The notes under the pieces: generated by a model
The model's database searches: none
What the model was told of the DNA's origin: nothing
What the model saw: the letters and a program-made list of their open reading frames with translations, nothing else
Position numbers and translations under genes: made by a program
Shown: positions 1 to 6,125 of the stretch, piece by piece
Layout: each line of letters starts with the position of its first letter
Position numbering within the stretch: position 1 is the first letter of the stretch
Assembly (NCBI GenBank): GCA_021822995.1
Contig: JAKAPN010000023.1
Location: 1 to 9,775 of the forward strand
Reading direction: 5' to 3'
Source: an archaeon
GTDB taxonomy: Archaea; Thermoproteota; Nitrososphaeria; Nitrososphaerales; Gagatemarchaeaceae
DNA length: 9,775 nt

Positions 1-1718
1 TAGTCGCTGTGCCCGCTGAACCCCTCGATCTTCTGGACCGACGCCCTGACGTCGACTATCTTGATCTTCCCGTCCGTCCCCATCAGGCTCGCCTGGCTCC
101 CGCCGTCCAGGACCCTGCGCCCGATGGTCCCCTGGACCTGGTACGACACGAAGAGGATCTTGTTCTTTTCCGACGGCGCGAGGTGCTCGAAGTAGTCCAG
201 CACCGGCCCTCCCTCGAGCATCCCCGAAGTCGCCATTATGATGGCAGGGCCCTCCCTGTACGCCTCTTCCCTGTCGCTCGGGTGCTCGACCTCAGTGAAA
301 TACTCTGACTGGAACGGGTTGACCCCTTCTTCCAGTATCTTCGCCCGCAGCTCCCTCGAAAGGTAGTCGGCGTACGAGACGTGAATCGCGGTAGCCTCGG
401 ATATCATCCCCTCGGTGAAGACCGGCGCTTCCACCAAGACCTTGTTCCTCATGTACTGGTCAATGACGAGAAGGATCTCCTGCGCCCTCCCAACAGCCGG
501 TATCGGGATCAACACCTTCCCTCCGTTCTTGAGCGTCCCGTTGATGGCGTTGACGAAGTTCATCTCGACCTCCTCGCGGACAGGCATGATGTCTTCCTTG
601 TTGCCGTAGGTGCTCTCCGTGATGAGCGTCTCCACCCTGGGGTAGTTCCAGGTCGCCGAGTCGAAGAGCTGGGTCCTCCCGTACTTGTAATCCCCTGTGT
701 ACACGATGTTGTGCGCGCCGTCCCCGATGTGCAGGTGCACGGTCGCCGACCCGAGGATGTGACCCGCGTTGTTGAAGACGAGCTTGATGTCGGGAGAGAT
801 GTCAGTCACCATCCCGTAGGGGAGGGTGATAGCGTGCTGGATCACGTCGCGTATGTCCTTCTGGTCGTAGATGAGCCTCCCGCCTTCTATCTGAGCGATC
901 TTCACGAAGTCGTTCTGCAGTAGCGTCATGAGGGGAAGCGTTGGCTCTGTGCAGTAGACAGGGCCTTCGTAGCCGTACTTGTACATGGCCGGGAGGAACC
1001 CCATGTGGTCCAGATGCGAGTGGCTGATCACAATCGCGTCCAGGTCGTTGGGCGAGATGTCGGCCCAGTCGAGCCTGGGGTACGCGTCCCACGTATTGCG
1101 CGACCCGGGGTGAATCCCGCAGTCCAACATCACCTTGCTCTCTGCCGTTTCCACCAGCAGGCACGACCTGCCGACCTCCTGGAAAGAGCCCAGGGTCTTG
1201 ATGGTGACGTGCTCCTCCGTAGCCATCCTTGGTCTGAATATCGCCTCCCCAAGCTCCCTGAGGAACTTCTCCCGGGCGTCGCTCCCCGCCTTCAGCGCGA
1301 AGTACATGTTCTGGATCGCGGTGGATTTTATGTGGGGCGCCCTCCTCACCTTCACCTTCCACCCTGTCTGCTCCATCAGGCTCCCGAGGTCGAACCCTGC
1401 CTCCTGCGACAGGTGCCGGGGGCTCTCCGCCTCCACCGTGATCTCCCCCAGGGCGTCGTCGAAGAAGTAGTTGGAGGCACCGGCTTCAGGGGGGAGCATC
1501 CTGTCCAGGACCTGCCTGGCGTCGCTTTCCTGCTTCCTGATCGACTTCTCAGTCCTGGTGACGACCCTCTTCTTCAGTGAGTTTACTATCTCGGAGATCA
1601 CGTAACTGTTCTTGTGGAGGTAAGCTGGGTTCTTCGTGTAGAGCGCGATCCGGGGGCCCTCGTACTCGATCCTGGTGATCTGAGCCTCCGCTGGGATATT
1701 GTTCAGAATAGCGCTCAT
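1..1718 (-). CDS. aCPSF1/FttA: KH-domain, metallo-beta-lactamase, beta-CASP ribonuclease (partial, C-terminus off window)
   Basis: Archaeal homologue of eukaryotic CPSF73, a zinc-dependent endo/5'-exoribonuclease that cleaves nascent RNA and drives transcription termination. 572 codons are visible; the family is usually about 640 residues, so roughly 65-70 are missing. Seen in order: two N-terminal KH-like domains (about 1-70 and 71-145), then the metallo-beta-lactamase core with DCG (199-201), HSHLDH (233-238), GHILGS (319-324) and TGD (341-343), then beta-CASP with motif A Glu368 (TESTYG) and motif B GHSD (569-572). Motif C lies beyond the edge. All visible metal ligands are present, so the nuclease should be active. 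The second KH domain has QEAG where the family has a GKxG loop. The start is the ATG at 1716-1718. The frame stays open up to 1757, with a possible TTG at 1746-1748, but I see no strong Shine-Dalgarno for either. It lies 32 nt after the proteasome beta gene with no TATA box between, so the two are probably co-transcribed. Family assignment is secure. Confidence 0.96.
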   Translation of the reverse strand, partial: MSAILNNIPAEAQITRIEYEGPRIALYTKNPAYLHKNSYVISEIVNSLKKRVVTRTEKSIRKQESDARQVLDRMLPPEAGASNYFFDDALGEITVEAESPRHLSQEAGFDLGSLMEQTGWKVKVRRAPHIKSTAIQNMYFALKAGSDAREKFLRELGEAIFRPRMATEEHVTIKTLGSFQEVGRSCLLVETAESKVMLDCGIHPGSRNTWDAYPRLDWADISPNDLDAIVISHSHLDHMGFLPAMYKYGYEGPVYCTEPTLPLMTLLQNDFVKIAQIEGGRLIYDQKDIRDVIQHAITLPYGMVTDISPDIKLVFNNAGHILGSATVHLHIGDGAHNIVYTGDYKYGRTQLFDSATWNYPRVETLITESTYGNKEDIMPVREEVEMNFVNAINGTLKNGGKVLIPIPAVGRAQEILLVIDQYMRNKVLVEAPVFTEGMISEATAIHVSYADYLSRELRAKILEEGVNPFQSEYFTEVEHPSDREEAYREGPAIIMATSGMLEGGPVLDYFEHLAPSEKNKILFVSYQVQGTIGRRVLDGGSQASLMGTDGKIKIVDVRASVQKIEGFSGHSD

Positions 1719-1750
1719 TAGGCTTACGCCGTTGGCTTTCTGTTCCAAGA

Positions 1751-2422
1751 CTAATTGTTAGATGTGAACTGGGCCAGGAGCTTGTCCTTCTCCGCCTCGC
1801 TCAGCTCCCTGAACCCATCCTTGTCCAGGATGGCCACGTCGAAGTGGTCTCCGGTCGCCACGTTCCTCTTCGTCGCGGCTATGATCGCCTTCGCTGCCAG
1901 CTGGTGCGCCTTCGCGACCGGCATCCCCTCCTTGAACTCCGCTTCGAGGATCCCGTACGCCACAGGGGAGCCGCTCCCCGTCGCAATCATCTTCTCCTGG
2001 TTCAGCGAGCCGAAGATATCCACGTTGAAGAGCGACCCTCCGCTCTTGTCCACCCCTCCCACCAGCACGTCTGCGATGTAGGGGTAGTACCTGGACGAGA
2101 AAAGCATGTTAGACACAACTTGCGCCGCGGCCTTCACCGGCATCGGGCGGTTCCTTTCCATTCGGTAAAGGTTGCAATAGTACTTCAGGGTATCAACCAC
2201 GTTCTGGGCGTCGGCCACCCCGCCGGAGATCGTCATGGCGATGTTCTCGTCGATCTTCAAGAGCTTCTTCCCTCTTTTGTGGGCGATGAAGCCCCCTGCC
2301 GTCACCCTGGTGTCTGTGGCGAGCACGACTCCGTCGGAGCATACGAGGCCCACCGTTGTCGTCCCATGATACATGGCTGACGCGGCGGTTTTCCTGCCCA
2401 CTTGATTGTAATCTCTCGACAT
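1751..2422 (-). CDS. psmB: 20S proteasome beta subunit, catalytic (Thr1 present)
   Basis: N-terminal-nucleophile hydrolase forming the inner rings of the 20S proteasome, a cytoplasmic protease fed by AAA+ ATPases. A 20-residue propeptide ends in a Gly, followed by TTTVG, so autocleavage exposes Thr21 (Thr1 in mature numbering). Asp17 (residue 37) and Lys33 (residue 53) are also present, and the GSGSP loop is near 150. Two positions differ from the usual active-site set: Asn187 sits where Asp166 is expected, and Thr190 replaces Ser169. I chose the ATG at 2420-2422 because AGAGGT (2431-2436) lies 8 nt upstream; an in-frame GTG at 2426-2428 would add two residues. The length of 223 is normal. 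It has its own TATA/BRE promoter, diverges from egsA, and is followed by aCPSF1. That gene pair is conserved in other archaea (MJ1237/MJ1236, as I recall). The second beta subunit of this genome lies at 7184-7822. Confidence 0.96.
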   Translation of the reverse strand: MSRDYNQVGRKTAASAMYHGTTTVGLVCSDGVVLATDTRVTAGGFIAHKRGKKLLKIDENIAMTISGGVADAQNVVDTLKYYCNLYRMERNRPMPVKAAAQVVSNMLFSSRYYPYIADVLVGGVDKSGGSLFNVDIFGSLNQEKMIATGSGSPVAYGILEAEFKEGMPVAKAHQLAAKAIIAATKRNVATGDHFDVAILDKDGFRELSEAEKDKLLAQFTSNN

Positions 2423-2430
2423 GTTCACAA

Positions 2431-2436
2431 ACCTCT
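2431..2436 (-). promoter_or_regulatory. Shine-Dalgarno of psmB
   Basis: AGAGGT on the minus strand lies 8 nt before the ATG at 2422 but only 2 nt before the alternative GTG at 2428. The spacing favours the ATG as the start. Confidence 0.6.
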
Positions 2437-2471
2437 TTCAGAACGGTTGAGAACCCGCGGGCTCCCGTTAG

Positions 2472-2487
2472 TTATTTAATCTTTCCA
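2472..2487 (-). promoter_or_regulatory. TATA box and BRE of psmB-aCPSF1
   Basis: On the minus strand a purine-rich TGGAAAGA (2480-2487, BRE-like) is followed by TTAAATAA (2472-2479). Initiation about 26 nt downstream of the box centre would fall near 2450. That leaves a leader of roughly 27 nt holding the Shine-Dalgarno. It is the only convincing promoter ahead of both psmB and aCPSF1. Confidence 0.65.
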
Positions 2488-2534
2488 AGGGGACGCCCCC
2501 GAATCCGACTCTTGGCCGTGAATCCGCAGTGGCC

Positions 2535-2540
2535 TTAAAT
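2535..2540 (+). promoter_or_regulatory. TATA box of egsA (leaderless transcript)
   Basis: TTAAAT is centred about 25-26 nt before the GTG at 2563, so the transcript should start at the start codon itself. No Shine-Dalgarno precedes the GTG, as expected for a leaderless mRNA. This decides the GTG over the downstream ATG at 2584. Confidence 0.6.
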
Positions 2541-2562
2541 CACGACCGCCTCACTGCGAATC

Positions 2563-3603
2563 GTGGACCCGCTGTACCACCTTATGGAGCTCCCGACCAA
2601 GGTCCTGATCGGAGACGGCGTGATCTCGAAGCTAGGGGAGTTCGTCCAAGACTCAGCGGGAGGCAAGAGGGTGTTGGTGGCGTCTGGGTCCAACGTGACG
2701 ACCAGGGTCAAGACAGCGGTAGACTCTGCGCTCGGCTATTCCCCTGTCTGGGTCGAGGTCAGCGCCGCCGACATCTCCAACGTCGAGAAGGTGATGGCCG
2801 CGGCGGGGGCTTCTGGGTGCATCGTCGGAGTCGGAGGAGGCAAGAGCGTGGACGTCGGCAAGCTCGCAGCGTTCAGGCTCCATCTCCCCTTCTACTCGGT
2901 CCCCACGAGCGCCTCGCACGACGGGATCTCGAGTCCCTTCGCCTCCCTTAGAGGGCTCGATCGGCCGTACTCGGTGACGGCGAAGCCGCCAGTTGGGATT
3001 CTCGCTGACATCGGCGTGATCGCCTCCGCGCCAAGGCGGCTGCTCGCGGCCGGGTGCGGCGACCTTGTCTCCAAGCTCACGGCGGTCAAAGACTGGCAGC
3101 TCGCGCACAGGGTCACCGGTGAATACTACGGGAGCTACTCGGCGAGCCTTGCGTTGATGAGCTCGGACGTCGTGCTCAAGCGCTCGCGCGCACTTGGAAA
3201 GTTCGACGTGGGCGGCGTCAGAGACCTCGTGGAGGCGCTGATCAGCTCAGGCGTTGCAGCCGGGATCGCGGGGAGCTCGAGACCGTGCTCAGGGGCAGAG
3301 CACCTCTTCAGCCACTATCTGGACATGGTCGCGCCGGAGTCCGGCCTGCACGGCGAGAAGTGCGGCATCGGGACCATCATGATGGCGAAGCTCCACGGCA
3401 TGGACTGGCGCAAAGTGAGGACGGCGCTCAAGAACGTGGGCGCCCCGGTAGAAGCTTCGCAGATCGGTGTCGACGACGCGATGGTGGTACAGTCGCTCGT
3501 GAAAGCGAGCTCGATCCGCCCTGACCGGTACACCATCCTGTCGAAGAAGAAGCTTGACAGCAGGGCGGCTGCATCACTCGCGAAAACGACGGACGTTATC
3601 TAG
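2563..3603 (+). CDS. egsA: sn-glycerol-1-phosphate dehydrogenase
   Basis: Reduces dihydroxyacetone phosphate to sn-glycerol-1-phosphate with NAD(P)H, making the glycerol backbone of archaeal membrane lipids. Zn-dependent member of the iron-alcohol/glycerol dehydrogenase superfamily. Seen: a dinucleotide-binding GVGGGKSVDVGK (89-100), the family signature SVPTSASHDG (112-121), and probable metal ligands Asp167 (GCGDLVSK), His247 (SGAEHLFSH) and His263 (LHGEKCG). The length of 346 is normal. The start is a GTG placed by the leaderless TATA geometry; the first residues MDPLYHLMELP read like the family N-terminus, while the ATG at residue 8 would trim it. It is transcribed alone, divergently from psmB. 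Its TAG stop overlaps the FKBP stop on the other strand. Bacterial AraM-type G1P dehydrogenases are the only serious alternative; the archaeal neighbourhood argues against that. Confidence 0.95.
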   Translation: MDPLYHLMELPTKVLIGDGVISKLGEFVQDSAGGKRVLVASGSNVTTRVKTAVDSALGYSPVWVEVSAADISNVEKVMAAAGASGCIVGVGGGKSVDVGKLAAFRLHLPFYSVPTSASHDGISSPFASLRGLDRPYSVTAKPPVGILADIGVIASAPRRLLAAGCGDLVSKLTAVKDWQLAHRVTGEYYGSYSASLALMSSDVVLKRSRALGKFDVGGVRDLVEALISSGVAAGIAGSSRPCSGAEHLFSHYLDMVAPESGLHGEKCGIGTIMMAKLHGMDWRKVRTALKNVGAPVEASQIGVDDAMVVQSLVKASSIRPDRYTILSKKKLDSRAAASLAKTTDVI

Positions 3604-4382
3604 GAAGTCTGCGCTGGAGCGTCGGCCTTCTTCCTTCGCGGCTTGGGAGAGTCGGCGGCCGGCTTCGCCTCCTTTGCTTCTTCCTTCTTCGGCTGCGCCT
3701 TCTCGTTGGAGAACTTCTCCGTGAAGGTGAGGGAAGCGAGCGACGGGATGAACTTGAAGACGTCGTTTGCGATCCCGCGCTTGATTATCTGCAACCCTTC
3801 GACCAGGAACAGGTCTTCCGGAATTGATACAGTCAGCGCGCCGTTCGTCGTTTCAAAGGTCGCCTTCCCCCCGTCCCCAGCCAGCCTCCTGTCGACCAGC
3901 GCCCGGACCTTGTCGTCGTCAGACTCGACCTTCTTTATCACTTCGAAATCGTAGACGATGGACTTGCCGGCCAGCCGGTGGTTGAAATCCACCTGCGCCC
4001 TTCCAGAACCTATGAACCTGATTGTCCCTACGCGGTTGTCGATCTCGACCGAGTCGCCTACTGTAAGCTCGTGTTCCCTGTCCCCGAACTTCCGCAGGGG
4101 GACCATCCGCAGCTGGGTCGGGTCCCTGTTCCCGAAGGCTTTTTCGGGCGAGAGCTCAATCTCCTTCTTTTCCCCTACCGAAAGCTTCGCCACTTCTGCG
4201 TCCAGCCCTGAAATCAGCCACCCCTCCCCTACAGCGACGAGCCGGGGCTCGTACTTCCTCGACTCCTCGAAGATCTTCAGCTTCTTCGCCTCGGCCTCCA
4301 GGGTCGACTCTATGCCTTCGCCGGTATCCTTCACCCTGGCGGTGTAGTTCGCGAATATGAGCGTCCCTTTGTCGAGGGTCAT
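3600..4382 (-). CDS. Long-type archaeal FKBP peptidyl-prolyl isomerase (SlyD-like)
   Basis: Predicted cytosolic cis-trans prolyl isomerase and folding chaperone. The FKBP fold occupies about 1-150: an opening strand (TLIFANYTARV), then ELSPEKAFGNRDP (76-88), an insert-in-flap chaperone region about 88-130, and the closing VDFNHRLAGKSIVYDFEV (131-148). NHRLAGK is characteristic of SlyD-type FKBPs. Residues about 153-224 form a second domain as in the 26-30 kDa long-type archaeal FKBPs. The last ~35 residues (225-260) are a low-complexity tail of Lys, Ala, Glu and Pro, probably disordered and basic at the end. There is no signal peptide or membrane segment. The ATG at 4380-4382 has no Shine-Dalgarno but does have a TATA box about 29 nt upstream, in the 37-nt gap after the aminotransferase. 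It may therefore be transcribed both from its own promoter and by read-through. Confidence 0.92.
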   Translation of the reverse strand: MTLDKGTLIFANYTARVKDTGEGIESTLEAEAKKLKIFEESRKYEPRLVAVGEGWLISGLDAEVAKLSVGEKKEIELSPEKAFGNRDPTQLRMVPLRKFGDREHELTVGDSVEIDNRVGTIRFIGSGRAQVDFNHRLAGKSIVYDFEVIKKVESDDDKVRALVDRRLAGDGGKATFETTNGALTVSIPEDLFLVEGLQIIKRGIANDVFKFIPSLASLTFTEKFSNEKAQPKKEEAKEAKPAADSPKPRRKKADAPAQTS

Positions 4383-4408
4383 CGTTTTTGACCGGCGCCC
4401 GTCTTGGG

Positions 4409-4421
4409 TTTAAAGACTTTC
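4409..4421 (-). promoter_or_regulatory. TATA box and BRE of the FKBP gene
   Basis: On the minus strand GAAAGTC (4415-4421) precedes TTTAAA (4409-4414). Initiation would fall at about 4385, giving a leader of only a few nucleotides before the ATG at 4382. The box sits in the 37-nt gap and its BRE touches the aminotransferase stop codon. It is a candidate internal promoter that lets FKBP be expressed apart from nadM. Confidence 0.45.
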
Positions 4422-5514
4422 AGTTGCGGAAGCCTGCCATCGTCTCGGAGATAGCTTTGAGGGTGGTCGAGACGAACCCTTCGTTGATCTGCCCCATGCA
4501 CCCCACCCGGAACACCTTGCCTGCGAAGGGCCCGAATCCCCCGGCTATCACGACACCTTTGTCGTGCGCCAGCGACTTCCTGAACTTGGCGTCGTCGACG
4601 CCCTGCGGGTAGTACGAGGCCACCACCGTCTTCGACCTGACCGACTTTTCGGCCACCGCCTTCATCCCAAGGCCGGCGAGGCCGTCGTAGAGCAGGTCGG
4701 ACATCCTGTCGTGCCTCTGCACTCGCTTCGCGAACCCTTCTTCCAGCAGCTCGTTGAGCGCCTCGTCCAGGGCGTAGATGAGCGGCAAAGCCGGCGTGAA
4801 CGGGGTCTCTCCTTTTGCTCCATACTCCAGGTACCTGGGTATCTCGAAATATCTCGTCTTGGGGGGAGAGCTCTTCAGGTAGTCTACGACCCCTCTGCTC
4901 ACCGACAGCAGCGCCAGGCCAGGGGGCGCGGCAATGCACTTCTGGCTCCCGGTGATGCATACGTCGACCCCCCACTTGTCGACAGGTATCGCATATCCTC
5001 CGAGGCTGGAGATCGCGTCGATGACGGAGAAGGCTCCGTGCTCTCTTGCCAACCTGGACGCTTCTTCCAAGTAGGGAGCAGCCACTCCGGTGCTCGTCTC
5101 GTTGTGGACCAAGAACATGGCCTTGAACTTCCCCAGCCGGTCCATGGCCTCCTTCAGCTGTTCAAGGGTGGGGACCTTGCCGAACTCGGAGGTTACCTTG
5201 ACCGCCTTCCCGCCCGCCATCTCGACCGTCTCGGCAAGCCTCGTGCTGAACTCGCCGAACACCGGCACTACAGCCGTGTCGCCGGGGCGTATCAGGTTCC
5301 AAACCGCCGCCTCGACTCCTCCGGTCCCGGACGACGAGAGGACCACGACTTCGCCTTCGGTCTGGAAGAGGTGCCTGGTCTTGTCCAAGACGCCCTTGTA
5401 GAGCTCCCTGAAGGAGTCTCCTCTGTGGTTGATTATCGGACCGAGCATCGCCTTCATGACGCGGTCAGACACGTTCGTCGGGCCGGGGAGCATTATGAGC
5501 TTCTGCTTATCCAT
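4420..5514 (-). CDS. Class V PLP-dependent aminotransferase (serine-pyruvate / alanine-glyoxylate / aspartate type)
   Basis: Fold-type I PLP enzyme that moves amino groups between small amino acids and keto acids. Counting from the ATG, LMLPGPTNVS-like sequence opens the protein, NHRGDSF follows at about 29-35, SSSGTGG (about 60-66) is the phosphate/cofactor loop, HNETSTG is at 137-143, Asp166 in VIDAISSLGG should contact the pyridine nitrogen, and Lys192 in TGSQKCIAAPPG is the Schiff-base lysine. The length of 364 matches the family. Substrate cannot be read from the sequence: archaeal members (e.g. the MJ0959 group) include broad aspartate, serine and alanine-glyoxylate aminotransferases. 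I chose the ATG at 5512-5514, preceded by a GGTGGTG Shine-Dalgarno-like run. A GTG at 5521-5523 would add three residues. The start overlaps the last 8 nt of nadM, indicating translational coupling. Confidence 0.92.
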   Translation of the reverse strand: MDKQKLIMLPGPTNVSDRVMKAMLGPIINHRGDSFRELYKGVLDKTRHLFQTEGEVVVLSSSGTGGVEAAVWNLIRPGDTAVVPVFGEFSTRLAETVEMAGGKAVKVTSEFGKVPTLEQLKEAMDRLGKFKAMFLVHNETSTGVAAPYLEEASRLAREHGAFSVIDAISSLGGYAIPVDKWGVDVCITGSQKCIAAPPGLALLSVSRGVVDYLKSSPPKTRYFEIPRYLEYGAKGETPFTPALPLIYALDEALNELLEEGFAKRVQRHDRMSDLLYDGLAGLGMKAVAEKSVRSKTVVASYYPQGVDDAKFRKSLAHDKGVVIAGGFGPFAGKVFRVGCMGQINEGFVSTTLKAISETMAGFRN

Positions 5515-6043
5515 GGGCACCACCCGTCAAATCCTTGCGCATAAGCGCTCTGACCCTCTCCACTCCTCCAAACGTCTTCACCATGCGGGCCACCTGCGGA
5601 GGCACGAGGCTCTCCCAGTCTTTTCGCTCAAGAATCCTGTCCCTAACGTTCGTGGCCGAGTATCTGCTCCTGTCGAGGTATGGGACGGCCTTGACCTCGG
5701 TGCCTTCCTCCCTGAAAAGGAGGTACGTCAGGGCGTCGTTCGTGAATACGATGTCGAACTTTGGGACCATCGACTTCAGGGTCGCCACCCAGAGAGAGTG
5801 GGAGTCTGCGTCAGGTATCGGCATCGCCATCCACTTCGAAGGGTCGACCTTGTTGCCGTCGAGCGCCCCCTTTATCATCGTGATCCTCTCCGCCGCAGTG
5901 AAAGGGTTATCCCTTTCATGGCTGCGCTGGGCCGAGCCCACGACGACGTACACGTAGTTGGAATGGGCGAGCGAATACCGCACCGCTTCGAGATGTCCAA
6001 GATGGAAAGGCTGGAAGCGGCCCACGAGCAGACCGACCCGCAT
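5507..6043 (-). CDS. nadM: Nicotinamide-nucleotide adenylyltransferase, archaeal type
   Basis: Makes NAD+ from NMN and ATP, the last step of NAD synthesis and salvage. Nucleotidyltransferase alpha/beta-phosphodiesterase fold. Seen: GRFQPFHLGH (8-17) with the HxGH signature (His14, His17) that stabilises the ATP phosphates, a conserved SAQRSHERDNPFTAAER stretch (37-53) typical of archaeal NadM, and RYSATNVRDRI (127-137), the counterpart of the ISxxxxR phosphate-binding motif. The length of 178 is typical. The ATG at 6041-6043 has no Shine-Dalgarno; a TATA box at 6074-6080 predicts a leader of about 8 nt. It is the first gene of a minus-strand unit with the aminotransferase, and its TAA lies inside the next gene's first codons. 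It diverges from rtcA. Confidence 0.94.
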   Translation of the reverse strand: MRVGLLVGRFQPFHLGHLEAVRYSLAHSNYVYVVVGSAQRSHERDNPFTAAERITMIKGALDGNKVDPSKWMAMPIPDADSHSLWVATLKSMVPKFDIVFTNDALTYLLFREEGTEVKAVPYLDRSRYSATNVRDRILERKDWESLVPPQVARMVKTFGGVERVRALMRKDLTGGAHG

Positions 6044-6073
6044 CCGATTCTCGTTTCGGCGGCCTGTCTGGGC

Positions 6074-6087
6074 TATTTAAGACACCC
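6074..6087 (-). promoter_or_regulatory. TATA box and possible BRE of nadM
   Basis: TTAAATA on the minus strand (6074-6080), preceded by GGGTGTC (6081-6087). The centre is 34 nt upstream of the nadM ATG, so the predicted leader is about 8 nt. A five-base inverted pair TGTCT/AGACA (6065-6069, 6080-6084) brackets the box, which is too short to claim as an operator. Confidence 0.55.
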
Positions 6088-6097
6088 GCGCCAGCGC

Positions 6098-6102
6098 TTT
6101 AA
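6098..6102 (+). promoter_or_regulatory. TATA box of rtcA-psmB2 (leaderless transcript)
   Basis: TTTAA within CTTTAACC is centred 26 nt before the GTG at 6126, so transcription should start at the start codon. It lies only 23 bp from the oppositely oriented nadM TATA box. No other promoter is evident ahead of the second proteasome beta gene. Confidence 0.5.
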
Positions 6103-6125
6103 CCTCCTACCCTCGCGGCACGGCC

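Noticed and set aside
381..1580. Plus-strand frames of 111-191 residues and a minus-strand frame at 802-1362
   Set aside because: All lie inside aCPSF1 in other frames; the aCPSF1 motifs leave no doubt which frame is coding.
1719..1757. Extended aCPSF1 start at TTG 1746-1748
   Set aside because: It would add ten residues and overlap the psmB stop codon; no ribosome binding site supports it, and the ATG at 1718 gives the usual N-terminal length.
2454..2461. Palindrome CCCGCGGG between the psmB TATA box and its predicted start site
   Set aside because: Eight-base palindromes are frequent by chance in GC-rich DNA and the flanks do not extend the symmetry cleanly.
4564..5544. 326-residue open frame on the plus strand
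   Set aside because: Exactly antisense to the aminotransferase, with the Arg/Leu/Val-rich composition typical of GC-rich shadow frames.
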